Source of the DNA: SHYQ01 sp041674525
GTDB lineage: Bacteria; Chloroflexota; Dehalococcoidia; UBA2979
Direction: 5' to 3'
DNA: 26,243 nt
NCBI GenBank assembly: GCA_041674525.1
Contig: JBAYVN010000036.1
Location: forward strand, 1-26,243
Below the pieces are notes generated by a model. It saw only the letters and a list, made by a program, of their open reading frames with translations. It searched no databases and was not told the origin of the DNA. Within the stretch, counting starts at the first letter, position 1. Each line of letters starts with the position of its first letter. The position numbers were made by a program, and so were the translations under genes. Below are positions 1-7,324 of this stretch, piece after piece.

Positions 1-130
1 GAACGCCATCGCCCGACCTAGAGTGCGGAGGTGCATCGGTCAGCGTGCACTGCGTTGCTCCGGCCGCTCGCCGAGAGCCTTGAGCCATCACGGCCCGCGT
101 GCCGCCCAACGAGAATCCGTCCGTCACTCG

Positions 131-159
131 AAGAACCCCGCTGCAAGGCGGGGTTTCTT
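131..159 (+). terminator. Rho-independent terminator of a gene upstream of the window
   Basis: A CCCCGC arm (136-141) pairs with GCGGGG (148-153) around a six-base loop. The stem is extended by flanking A/T pairs, and the 3' side runs into TTTCTTTGTT. A GC stem followed by a T-rich tail is the classic intrinsic terminator. No gene in the window ends just before it, so it probably serves a gene to the left. The A-rich 5' flank also allows weak use from the other strand. Confidence 0.75.
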
Positions 160-430
160 TGTTGCTCGCCCTTCTCTTCCCCGTCTTGCCATCCCTGCTG
201 TCTCTGCCTTGCTGCCTTGCGGTCTGCTGGTTGGCCGTTCCCTCGACGCGGCGTTCTGATGACACGCGCGCCAGCGTCCTCGATCGCCCTCACCCGATGT
301 GCCGGCGGGGGTGTGGCCCGGTGGGTGTGCGCCGTGACCCGCCGAAGACTGACCGTTCGGCGGGGGTACCCGGGCGGGGGGGCACATACCGTGCGTCTGA
401 CGAAGAAGCGATCCATGGCGGAGACGGCAC
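160..430. other. Intergenic region with one inverted repeat
   Basis: I see no convincing gene here. Overlapping open frames on both strands have the proline/arginine/serine-rich composition of shadow frames in GC-rich DNA. The only structure is a perfect 9-bp inverted repeat, CCCGCCGAA (338-346) and TTCGGCGGG (356-364) with a 9-base spacer, about 66 bases before the zinc-ribbon gene. It could be a leader hairpin or an operator. No clear -35/-10 pair was recognised. Confidence 0.5.
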
Positions 431-628
431 ATGACTACCAGCACTGACTCCCCTCCTCACACCACACGCGTTCCCCTGCTCATCGGCGGGCAACTGCGGT
501 GCCCTCGATGCATGGCGCGGCTGCTGCTCAACTACGACGTGTACACATGCGTCGCCTGCGCGTACGAGTGGGAGCCTGCCGGTGACGATCGGGTGCCCGT
601 CGAGGCACTGCACGGCGGCGGGCGATAG
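431..628 (+). CDS. Small zinc-ribbon protein
   Basis: This 65-residue protein has four cysteines in two CxxC knuckles, CPRC (24-27) and CVAC (40-43). The twelve residues between them end in an aromatic stretch (YDVYT), and YEW follows. This is the usual form of a single treble-clef or rubredoxin-like zinc ribbon. Such miniature ribbons bind Zn and act in nucleic-acid or protein contacts, but no partner can be named. The start ATG is preceded by GGAG with about seven bases spacing. It is the first of four co-directional small genes, ahead of the universal stress protein gene by 84 bases, so shared transcription is plausible. The flanks of the ribbon look disordered. The zinc-binding call is solid; the function is unknown. 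Confidence 0.72.
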   Translation: MTTSTDSPPHTTRVPLLIGGQLRCPRCMARLLLNYDVYTCVACAYEWEPAGDDRVPVEALHGGGR

Positions 629-712
629 CGCTGCCTGCAGGTGATCGAGCCGAGGGCGCGAACGCGGCAACGGCCAGGGACTGAGGGGCCGGGGATTGAA
701 GGAGGCAACGGG

Positions 713-1261
713 ATGCGTGCACTGATCGCCCTGGATGGCAGTGGCGTCGCGGACATCGTGCTCGCGGAGGCCGCGCCGTGGCTGAGAGCATCGAAGGCCC
801 ACGTCGATCTGCTCACGGTGCTGGATGCGTCCGAGGTCCGCGCGACCGCGGGTCCGGGGCCATGGGACTACGCGCCGGCGCAAGTCGCGGAAGGCGGCCA
901 GCTGTTCAGCCGCTCGGATCCGCCCGCGTTGACCGAGGACCGCACGCAGGCGATCCGCCGATCGCGTGACGAGCGACAGCAGCGGCTGGAGCAGCTGGCG
1001 GCGGAGCACCTCGCCGGCCTGGACTGCGGCGTGCATGTCATCGCATCGGACTCGGCTGCGGAGGCCATTGTCGAACAGGCGCGCACCCTGGATGCGGACG
1101 CGATCATCATCGGAACCCATGGGCGGTCCGGCCTCCGGCGCGTGCTCATGGGCAGTGTTGCCGAGGCCGTCCTGCGGAACTCGCCCGTTCCCGTTCTCAT
1201 GGTGTGCCAGAACATGGGTCCCGTGGAGCATCCTGCCCTCGCGCACGCGCACGAGCGGTAG
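713..1261 (+). CDS. Universal stress protein, UspA family
   Basis: This 182-residue single-domain USP has the Rossmann-like alpha/beta fold. The N-terminal strand ends in the conserved Asp (ALDGS, D8). The ATP-binding signature G-x2-G-x9-G-S is intact at G134, G137, G147 and S148, which suggests an ATP-binding subtype rather than the non-binding UspA type. The loop between the first strand pair and the following helix (about 45-90) is longer than in minimal USPs. The start was chosen at ATG 713 because GGAGG lies at 701-705. The open frame runs further upstream (641) but without a ribosome site. These proteins are cytoplasmic, usually dimeric and induced in stress or stationary phase. Its neighbours are small unknown genes and an orphan response regulator, a common setting for USPs in environmental bacteria. 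Confidence 0.93.
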   Translation: MRALIALDGSGVADIVLAEAAPWLRASKAHVDLLTVLDASEVRATAGPGPWDYAPAQVAEGGQLFSRSDPPALTEDRTQAIRRSRDERQQRLEQLAAEHLAGLDCGVHVIASDSAAEAIVEQARTLDADAIIIGTHGRSGLRRVLMGSVAEAVLRNSPVPVLMVCQNMGPVEHPALAHAHER

Positions 1262-1313
1262 GCGCCGGACGCTCGATCGGCGGTCCGGGGGAGTGCGACG
1301 CAGAGGGGACGCG

Positions 1314-2114
1314 ATGTTCTTCGCAAGCGGCGACCAGGTGGAGATCACGTACCTCGAGGGGAACACGCAGGAGCAGATCTCCTGCACCGTCGCGCAGGAG
1401 AACAACGGTCTCCTGAAGGTGCTGTGGGGGTACGACACCCTCGTGTTCAACATGCACGCTCGGACATTCGTGCGCGCTCGGCTGATCCATGCGGCGCCCG
1501 AAGCTATGACCCCGTCTGCGGTCGAAGCCTGGCATCGTGACCGGCTGGACGCCGTGCATGAAGCATTCCAGGAACTCGATGAGCCGGCTCCCGTGCATGG
1601 CCCGGCGCACATGGCCCCGCCGACGCCGGCGTGGCTGCGGAGCATCGACCCCGGCCAGTCGCCGTCCGCAGTGCCCGGCGTCCCGATCGGCGTCGAGGCG
1701 ATCGCTACGCGCGCGACCCTGCACGCCCGCTGGCAGACGTACCTGCGCGAGGCGCGCACCCACCTCGGGTCCGCCGCGCCCTTCCGCGAGGTGGCCCGGT
1801 CCGCGGCACTGCACTGGCAACGCGAAGAGGCGCCTGAGCTCACGGGCATAGGCGAGGAGTTGCTGACGATCCTGCGCGCGGGGCGGCACGAATCCGTGGA
1901 GGCGGAGTTCCTTCGCCGGGCCGAGAGCGGCGAGATCCTGGGCATGCGCCGCCACGGCTCCGAGCAAGTCCGGTACTTCGCACCCGAGCACATCGACCGG
2001 CTGACCCGCCAGGAGCGGGAACAGTACGAGCCATACGATCCGCTGCTCGCGCGCGCGATGCGCGCGGCCGCGCTCCCTGCAGGCGAGGAGATGACGGAAG
2101 CCGAGCCGGAGTAG
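1314..2114 (+). CDS. Hypothetical protein, 266 aa
   Basis: I do not recognise this family. The first 60 residues look like a small beta-rich module (alternating hydrophobics around ITYLEG, ISCTVA, LLKVLWGY, TFVRARLI), possibly an SH3-like or PilZ-like barrel. A proline-rich linker (about 95-130) follows, then a mostly helical half with charged segments such as WQTYLREARTHLG and EELLTILRAG. The C-terminus is acidic. There is no signal peptide or membrane segment, so it is probably cytoplasmic. ATG 1314 is preceded by AGAGGGGA with 4-5 bases spacing. The open frame extends upstream to 966, but that part is the shadow of the stress protein gene. It follows that gene by 52 bases on the same strand and is probably co-transcribed. 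Confidence 0.75.
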   Translation: MFFASGDQVEITYLEGNTQEQISCTVAQENNGLLKVLWGYDTLVFNMHARTFVRARLIHAAPEAMTPSAVEAWHRDRLDAVHEAFQELDEPAPVHGPAHMAPPTPAWLRSIDPGQSPSAVPGVPIGVEAIATRATLHARWQTYLREARTHLGSAAPFREVARSAALHWQREEAPELTGIGEELLTILRAGRHESVEAEFLRRAESGEILGMRRHGSEQVRYFAPEHIDRLTRQEREQYEPYDPLLARAMRAAALPAGEEMTEAEPE

Positions 2115-2148
2115 TTCGGCTCATGCTGCCCGCCAGCCGACCGCCGCC

Positions 2149-2178
2149 GGGGACGACTCAGATGGGGACGACTCAGAT
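2149..2178. repeat. Two exact tandem copies of a 15-bp unit
   Basis: GGGGACGACTCAGAT occurs at 2149-2163 and again immediately at 2164-2178, and is followed by GGGAAGGTG, the ribosome-binding region of the next gene. The duplication lies in the leader between the 266-aa gene and the 80-aa gene, so it lengthens the spacer rather than any protein. Confidence 0.9.
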
Positions 2179-2192
2179 GGGAAGGTGACACG

Positions 2193-2435
2193 ATGAACAA
2201 GCACGTGACGACCGAGCCGAAGGAAGCCGCCCAGCAGTTCCAGATCGACGAGATCGAGCGGCGCGCCGGTGAGCTGGAGCAGCGCTGGATGCACCGCGTG
2301 GTCTGGGAACTCGACACCATCGAGCCCGGCGAGCTGCGCGCTTCGACGGACGAGTTGCTTGAGCAGGCCCGAACGGTCCTGGACGTGCTGGCGCGGGTGC
2401 ACGACGGCGTTCGCCGCGCCCGCCTCGCCGGCTAG
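2193..2435 (+). CDS. Small helical (coiled-coil-like) hypothetical protein
   Basis: This 80-residue, highly charged protein has no Cys or signal peptide. From about residue 17 to the end it is almost all predicted helix with heptad-like spacing of hydrophobics (I, L, W, V, L, V, L, V), and the middle is acidic (DTIEPGELRASTDELLEQA). The start ATG has GGAAGG six to seven bases upstream. It is the last plus-strand gene of the cluster that begins at 431 and converges on the response regulator gene. Its size and composition suggest a small oligomerising or adaptor protein, but no family was recognised. Confidence 0.72.
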   Translation: MNKHVTTEPKEAAQQFQIDEIERRAGELEQRWMHRVVWELDTIEPGELRASTDELLEQARTVLDVLARVHDGVRRARLAG

Positions 2436-2463
2436 GCGCACACCGCGCAGTTCGAACGACCAT

Positions 2464-2514
2464 ATACGCCCGAGGGTCACATACGCCCGAGGGTCACATA
2501 CGCCCGAGGGTCAG
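2464..2514. repeat. Three tandem copies of a 17-bp unit
   Basis: ATACGCCCGAGGGTCAC is repeated at 2464-2480 and 2481-2497, and again at 2498-2514 with only the last base changed. The array sits between two converging genes and has no spacers, so it is a short tandem repeat and not a CRISPR. A degenerate run of CAACGCACCGG-like units follows directly (about 2525-2562). Confidence 0.92.
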
Positions 2515-2531
2515 AGACGGTGCCTCAACGC

Positions 2532-2553
2532 ACCGGTGTGTCAGCGCACCGGT
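2532..2553. terminator. Possible bidirectional hairpin between convergent genes
   Basis: ACCGGTG (2532-2538) and CACCGGT (2547-2553) form a perfect 7-bp stem with an 8-base loop. It lies between the ends of the converging 80-aa gene and the response regulator gene and touches the regulator's stop codon. A competing stem GGTGC/GCACC can form just upstream. There is no T-tract, so it may be a factor-dependent terminator or only an RNA end-protecting hairpin. Confidence 0.45.
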
Positions 2554-3491
2554 CAATGCACCGAGCGCCGGATGGGCGGGTCCGGCTCGCCCTCGGGCGG
2601 CCCGTCCGAGCGATTCCCGTCCGGTCGTGACGCACCGGGAAGTCCGGCGCCACCGGGCAGGAGCGAGCCAGTGCTGAACCCGTGCCGGTTGGCGTATGCG
2701 ATCACCTCGCCCCGGCCGCGCAGGTGCAGCTTCGCCATGATCGTGGACACGTGGTACTTCGCGGTGCTCTCCGTGATGCACAGCTCGTCCGCGAGCTCCC
2801 TGTTCGAGGCGCCGCCCGCGAGTGCCTGGAGGATCTCCCGCTCGCGCTGCGTGAGTCCGTCGTTGGGCCGGGGCCTCCCCGTCGCGTATGCAATGACCTC
2901 GCCCCGGTTGTGCAGATGAAGCTTCGCCAGGACGTTGGCGATGTGGTACTTCGCCGTGCTCTCCGCGATGCCCAGCGCGTGGGCGATCTCCTTGTTTGGC
3001 GCGCCGTTCGCCAGCGCGTCGACGACCTGATGCTCGCGCTGGGTCAGCTCGTCCCCGCTCGGCGCGATGTGCGGATGAGTGCGGCTGAACTCACGCAGGA
3101 TCTTCGCGGCGAGCGTGGGCGTCACCGCGGGCTGCCCCCTCAACACGCCCTCCAGCAGGCGGAAGAAGTCGTCCGAGTGGAGGTCCTTCAGGAGATAGCC
3201 GTCCGCACCGCACTTCACGGCCTCGAAGAGATCTTCGTCGTCCTCCGAGATCGTCAGCACCACGATGCGGATTTCCCGGGCGCGCGCCTTGAGCATGCGC
3301 GTGGCTTCCAGGCCGCCCATCCCCGGCATCCGAACGTCCATCAGGACGACGTCGGGCCGCAGCGCCTCCGCCTTGACGACGCCCTCCAGCCCATCGGTCG
3401 CCTCGCCGACCACGTCGATGCCGTGCGCCGAGAGCAGACTGCACACCCCCTGCCGGAAGAGATCGTGATCGTCGACTACGACTACTCGCAT
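2553..3491 (-). CDS. Orphan NarL/LuxR-family response regulator with two tandem HTH domains
   Basis: This 312-residue protein has a receiver domain (1-120) with the acidic pair D7/D8, phospho-acceptor D52 (VVLMDVRMPG), T80 and K102 (YLLKD), so it should be phosphorylatable. Two complete LuxR/GerE-type HTH domains follow, at about 149-203 and 213-267. Each has the LTQRE start, an ESTAKYH recognition-helix segment and an AKLHL...RGEVIAYA end. By hand alignment they share about 35 of 55 residues, and the DNA is also clearly repeated. Known family members carry a single such domain of about 65 residues. The tail (270-312) is Gly/Pro-rich and disordered. The start ATG at 3491 has GGAG seven bases upstream; the longer frame to 3674 lacks one. 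No histidine kinase gene is in the window. It should be a DNA-binding regulator of unknown targets. Confidence 0.93.
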   Translation of the reverse strand: MRVVVVDDHDLFRQGVCSLLSAHGIDVVGEATDGLEGVVKAEALRPDVVLMDVRMPGMGGLEATRMLKARAREIRIVVLTISEDDEDLFEAVKCGADGYLLKDLHSDDFFRLLEGVLRGQPAVTPTLAAKILREFSRTHPHIAPSGDELTQREHQVVDALANGAPNKEIAHALGIAESTAKYHIANVLAKLHLHNRGEVIAYATGRPRPNDGLTQREREILQALAGGASNRELADELCITESTAKYHVSTIMAKLHLRGRGEVIAYANRHGFSTGSLLPGGAGLPGASRPDGNRSDGPPEGEPDPPIRRSVH

Positions 3492-3679
3492 GGAATCACT
3501 CCGTCGCTCGGTAACCGCCCTTACGGTGGTCCGCGCGCCAGTGCGATTCCATCGGCGTTTCACGCAACGCCTCGAACGCAATTCGTGCAAGTTCAGCGAG
3601 CGCGACAGCACTCGAGGTGCAGCGCTGCCGAAACGCCGCGGACGTTGCGCGATCACTCGTCGCCGAAACAGCACACGGA

Positions 3680-3702
3680 TGATCTGACTTTCTTACAGAT
3701 CA
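3680..3702. promoter_or_regulatory. Inverted repeat between phospholipase D-like and response regulator genes
   Basis: TGATCTG (3680-3686) and CAGATCA (3696-3702) are perfect 7-bp arms around an A/T-rich 9-base spacer, standing out from the GC-rich surroundings. It begins one base after the stop codon of the phospholipase D-like gene (minus strand) and lies about 190 bases before the response regulator start. It could be a terminator-like hairpin, although it has no T-run, or an operator. Confidence 0.4.
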
Positions 3703-3703
3703 C

Positions 3704-5179
3704 TCACATCTGCGTGCGAGAAGCGCCGCGCCGCGCCCTGAACCACCGAGGCCATCCGTCCCCACCATCAGCACGCGCAGCACCGCGCGGGCGGATGGCG
3801 TGTGCCAGCCGGGTGATCCCGAGGAGCGCGGCAATCGTTGCCAGCGGCCAGGCAAGTGATCGCGGGAAGCGCGCGACCGCGAGCGCGAACAGGACGGCCG
3901 CCGTCCCGATCGCTCCATCGACATCGCGCTCGTTCCGCTGGAGGACGTTGGAGAGCGCACCTTCCGCGAGCGCACCGCCGAGGCTCGCCACCGTGGACGG
4001 CAGCTGCGGGCCCGATCCCCGCGCGAGGGCGCGCATGCGGCGGGACCGGGCGCCGCCTCGAACGGCGCGACCCTCCAGCGTGAGCTCACGCGCATCGGCG
4101 AAGTCGCGCAGGAACATCTCCTCGACGCGCATGCCGAAGCCCGCGTCCTGCACGACGACGTCGATCTCCCAGTTGGACATGAGTCCGGTGATGTTGAGAT
4201 TCGTGGAGCCAACGCGAGAGCACCAGCCATCGGCGACCATCGTCTTCGCGTGCATCATCGGTCCGCGGTACTCCCAGATGCGCACGCCCGCCTCCAGGAA
4301 GGGCCGGTAGCTTGCGCGCGACACCGCGCCGACGATGCGGAGATCATTCGTCGAGGGAAGCAGCAGGCGCACGTCGATGCCGTCGAGTGCCGCGGCGACC
4401 AGCGCCTCTCGCAGGATGCGGTCCGCGAGGAAGTAGGGGTCCGCGATCCAGACACGCTGCTCCACGCTCGCCGTGACCACCTGCAGCAGGCGCGAGATGC
4501 GCATCTTGCCCGGCTCCTGGATCACCACCCGGGTGGCCATGTCGCCCGCGGGAGCGATCGCCCCGGCACGCGGCCGCTCGGCGGCGGGCAATGCGCTGCC
4601 GTTGAGGTCCCAGACACCCGCGAACGCCCGCTCGATGTCGGCGACGGCTGGCCCCCTGACGGCCACGCACGTGTCACGGTACGGAAGGCCCGTTCCCGGA
4701 TCGCGCTGCAGCCACGGGTCTGCAACGCCGACACCCCCGACCGACCCGTAGGTCCCGTCCACGGCGATCAGCTTGCGGTGATCCCGGCGGAAGAGGTCCA
4801 GGGGCTCCAGCAGGCGCGGCGGATTGATCACACGCACATCCACGCCGGCCGCACGAAGCCGCTGCCAGAAGGACGCCGCGACATCGAGGGAGCCATACCA
4901 GTCGTACAGCACGCGCACGATCACGCCCGCCCGCGCGCGCTCCGAGAGCGCCTCGGCGAACCACTGGCCAATCGCGTCGTCCCGGAAGATGTAGTTCTCG
5001 AAGTGCACCCAGCGCTGCGCGCCGCGGATCGCCTCCAGCCACGCGGCGTACGTGGCGTCGCCGTTCTCGATCAGGTCGAGGTGATTCCCGGCGCGGAGCC
5101 GGGCACCGCTGGTGCGCGCCAGGGCATGCTCGGCGATGCGCCCGGCGGGGGGGAGGGTGTCGCCCGCGATCTCGGCCAC
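3704..5179 (-). CDS. Phospholipase D / cardiolipin synthase-like protein
   Basis: With the chosen start this is a 491-residue protein with two complete HKD motifs, HxKxxxxD: H134-K136-D141 (HRKLIAVD...GSVGG) and H310-K312-D317 (HAKTMVAD...GSTNLN). These make the single two-histidine active site of the PLD superfamily. The spacing and the GSTNLN box resemble cardiolipin synthases (transphosphatidylation between phosphatidylglycerol molecules). Two hydrophobic segments follow near 422-437 and 442-462, so it is anchored at the C-terminus. Bacterial ClsA is anchored at the N-terminus, so the family assignment is general. The start is GTG 5179, with GGAGGAGG at 5184-5191. The open frame extends upstream (ATG 5278), but that ATG lacks a ribosome site and would leave only 16 bases to the divergent gene. 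Confidence 0.9.
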   Translation of the reverse strand: MAEIAGDTLPPAGRIAEHALARTSGARLRAGNHLDLIENGDATYAAWLEAIRGAQRWVHFENYIFRDDAIGQWFAEALSERARAGVIVRVLYDWYGSLDVAASFWQRLRAAGVDVRVINPPRLLEPLDLFRRDHRKLIAVDGTYGSVGGVGVADPWLQRDPGTGLPYRDTCVAVRGPAVADIERAFAGVWDLNGSALPAAERPRAGAIAPAGDMATRVVIQEPGKMRISRLLQVVTASVEQRVWIADPYFLADRILREALVAAALDGIDVRLLLPSTNDLRIVGAVSRASYRPFLEAGVRIWEYRGPMMHAKTMVADGWCSRVGSTNLNITGLMSNWEIDVVVQDAGFGMRVEEMFLRDFADARELTLEGRAVRGGARSRRMRALARGSGPQLPSTVASLGGALAEGALSNVLQRNERDVDGAIGTAAVLFALAVARFPRSLAWPLATIAALLGITRLAHAIRPRGAARADGGDGWPRWFRARRGASRTQM

Positions 5180-5282
5180 GTCGCCTCCTCCGCGCGGAGG
5201 GCTCACATCGCCCGCTCGATCGATGATAGGCCCCGGCGGCTCCCACCCGGGGACGATCAGGCCGGGACTACCAAGCATTCCG

Positions 5283-5288
5283 TACACT
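5283..5288 (+). promoter_or_regulatory. -10 element of a probable leaderless transcript
   Basis: TACACT (pattern TANNNT) lies exactly six bases before the ATG of the metallo-beta-lactamase-fold gene, and no Shine-Dalgarno sequence is present. This is the geometry of leaderless promoters, where transcription starts at the A of the start codon. The same arrangement occurs at 18393-18407. Confidence 0.5.
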
Positions 5289-5294
5289 GAGATC

Positions 5295-6161
5295 ATGAGA
5301 CTGGACCCCGCGCCCGTGGCTACGCCCTCGGCGCTCGCACCGCGGGCCGTCGCGGCGCCGTGTGGAGGTGGCCCGGACACCGCCGACTGCCCGAGCATCC
5401 GCTGGCTCGGGCACGCGACCGCCGAGATCAACCTCGACGGCGTGCGGCTGCTCACCGACCCGATGCTGCTGGACGCCATCGTGCCGTTCGTGCGCCGGCG
5501 CGCGCCCGAGGCGGCGCCGGTGGATCGCACGCGTCCGATCGATGCCGTGCTGATCTCGCACGCCCACCAGGATCACCTGCATCTCCCCTCGCTCCGTCTG
5601 CTGCCGGCGGGCACCCGGATCATCGTGCCTGCCGGGCTCGGCCGCTGGCTGGCGCAGCGGGGCTTCGATCACGTCGAGGAGCTGGCCGCCGGTGAGCAGG
5701 CGTGGGTCGGGCCGGTGCGCGTCACGGCGACGCCCGCGGCGCATCATGGACGACGCCTGCCCCTGGGACCGGACGCACCGGCGCTTGGGTACCTGGTGGA
5801 GGGCACAGCCGCCATCTACTTCGCGGGCGACACGGAGCTCTTCGACGGGATGGCGGCGATTCCCCGGTCACTCGACACCGCGCTCGCGGCGGCGCTGCTG
5901 CCTGTGGGAGGATGGGGCCCCACCCTCCGGGGCGGGCACATGGATCCGCTGCGGGCCGCGGAGGCGGCGCGCCGGCTGGATCCGGTGCACGCCGTGCCGA
6001 TCCACTGGGGGACCTTCTGGCCACGCGGCCTGGGGAGGGTGCGCAGCGACCGCTTCCACCGGCCGGGCCCCGCATTCGAGGCCGCCGCCGCTCACGCCGC
6101 GTCGAACGTGCGGGTGCACGTGCTGCGACCCGGCGAGGTCGCCTCGGTGGGCGCTGCGTAG
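5295..6161 (+). CDS. Metallo-beta-lactamase-fold hydrolase (UlaG/NAPE-PLD-like)
   Basis: This 288-residue protein has the motif HxHxDH at H89, H91, D93 and H94, further likely metal ligands H150, D179 (FAGDT) and H237 (PIHWGTF), and an early WLGHAT box. The WLGHAT...DP start and the GGHMDP...PIHWGT end are typical of the UlaG-like (lactonase / NAPE-PLD-like) branch that acts on phosphodiester or lactone substrates with two metal ions. There is no signal peptide, and the first 34 residues look disordered. ATG 5295 was chosen because a TANNNT box stands six bases upstream. It is divergent from the PLD-like gene. Both could act on phospholipid-type substrates, but this is only suggestive. The substrate cannot be read from sequence. 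Confidence 0.9.
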   Translation: MRLDPAPVATPSALAPRAVAAPCGGGPDTADCPSIRWLGHATAEINLDGVRLLTDPMLLDAIVPFVRRRAPEAAPVDRTRPIDAVLISHAHQDHLHLPSLRLLPAGTRIIVPAGLGRWLAQRGFDHVEELAAGEQAWVGPVRVTATPAAHHGRRLPLGPDAPALGYLVEGTAAIYFAGDTELFDGMAAIPRSLDTALAAALLPVGGWGPTLRGGHMDPLRAAEAARRLDPVHAVPIHWGTFWPRGLGRVRSDRFHRPGPAFEAAAAHAASNVRVHVLRPGEVASVGAA

Positions 6162-6202
6162 GCGGCCGCCACGTCCTCTGGCTTTCGCAGCCGCGCGTCG
6201 GC

Positions 6203-7237
6203 CTACTTCCCCACCAGGATGACCGCCGCCGCGCCGCCGAACCCGCCGGGGAGCGCGGTCTTGAACGGGCCGTTCACGAATCCGCCGTTCACGATGTAGA
6301 CGACGAATACGCCCCGGGCGTCCTGCGCCCACGCCCCCATGGCCCCCTCGGCCGCCAGTGCACCCTCGAACTCGGACTCCGAGCCGCCGGTGAACACGGC
6401 CTGCGCCAGCCTCGACGCGGAGTAGACCGGCTTCTCGTGGAATCGACCGTGTCCGGGCATGATCGCCTGGTCGCAGAAGACATCGAGGCTCATCCCGGCG
6501 AGAGCTGCCGCCTCGGCAAGCCGCTGGAACGCCGTGGCGTCACGCCTCTGCTCCATGCCCTGTGCCGAGCCGCGGAAGTAGGCGTTGCACAGGCCGTTGC
6601 GGTCCGGCCCACCCGCCGCGCCGCTCGCCGGCACCGCGATCGTGAGCGCCCGCGTGGCGATGTGACTCGCGCTGTCCGCCACCTGCACCGTGAAGCTCGA
6701 ACCGCCCGCCGTCGCGGGTGTGCCGCTGATCTGTCCGGTCAACGCGTTCAGCGTCAGACCGCCGGGGAGCCCGCCGGCGATCACGGACCACGTGTAGGGG
6801 ACCGTTCCACCATCGGCGATCAGTGGCTGCGCGTACGCCACGCCAGCCTGGCCCGACGCGAGGCTGGCCGTCGTCACGGTGAGGGTGCCCGACCCGCTGA
6901 TCGTGATCGAAAGCGCCTGCGAACCCGTCGCGCTCGCGCTGTCCGTGGCGCGCACCGTGAACATCGACGTGCCCGCCGTTGCCGGTGTCCCGGCGATCGT
7001 CGCGCCGCTCAGCGCGAGCCCCGCGGGCAGCGTGCCCGCGATCACGGACCACGTGTACGGCGCCGTCCCGCCGGACGCCACCAGCGTCTGCGAGTACCCC
7101 ACCCCCACCTGTCCCTGCGGCAGCGAGGTGGTCCCCACGACCGGCGCGGCCGCCGCCGCGGTGGCCACGAGGAACGCGAACAGCATGGCGGCGATGATCG
7201 CCGAGATCCCGCTGGTGTGCGCGAACGAATGCCTCAT
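6203..7237 (-). CDS. Secreted protein with two putative Ig (He_PIG) domains
   Basis: This 344-residue protein starts with a signal peptide or anchor (hydrophobic 11-31, ending in an alanine run). Two homologous modules follow at about 36-113 and 121-202. Each has GxGYxQxLxAxGGTxPYTWSVIAG, then LPxGLxL, then GTPATAG and FTVxxxDSAS. These are features of the He_PIG putative Ig fold common in bacterial surface proteins. The C-terminal part (about 208-344) is a separate domain with CNAYFRGSAQG, C217, C255 and a GGF-rich end. I do not recognise it; the two cysteines could form a disulfide outside the cell. ATG 7237 has GGAGG six bases upstream. The gene is monocistronic, convergent with the hydrolase gene and in front of the peptide transporter operon's end. 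Confidence 0.87.
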   Translation of the reverse strand: MRHSFAHTSGISAIIAAMLFAFLVATAAAAAPVVGTTSLPQGQVGVGYSQTLVASGGTAPYTWSVIAGTLPAGLALSGATIAGTPATAGTSMFTVRATDSASATGSQALSITISGSGTLTVTTASLASGQAGVAYAQPLIADGGTVPYTWSVIAGGLPGGLTLNALTGQISGTPATAGGSSFTVQVADSASHIATRALTIAVPASGAAGGPDRNGLCNAYFRGSAQGMEQRRDATAFQRLAEAAALAGMSLDVFCDQAIMPGHGRFHEKPVYSASRLAQAVFTGGSESEFEGALAAEGAMGAWAQDARGVFVVYIVNGGFVNGPFKTALPGGFGGAAAVILVGK

Positions 7238-7324
7238 CTCGATCCTCCCCGGTCACCCGCCTCCCGCACGCCGCGCATACGGGCCAGCGGCGCGACGTTC
7301 GGCGACGTTCGAGCAGTGCAGCAG

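Noticed and set aside
290..2320. A 676-codon open frame on the minus strand
   Set aside because: It lies opposite the zinc-ribbon, stress protein and 266-aa genes, has Ser/Arg/Pro-rich composition, no domains, and no ribosome site. It is a GC-rich shadow frame.
2464..2514. Possible CRISPR array from repeated 17-mers
   Set aside because: The copies are directly adjacent with no spacers, and no cas gene is present.
5180..5278. Longer start of the phospholipase D-like gene at ATG 5278
   Set aside because: It has no ribosome site, and the extra residues are Gly/Pro-rich without domain content. GTG 5179 has a strong GGAGGAGG upstream.
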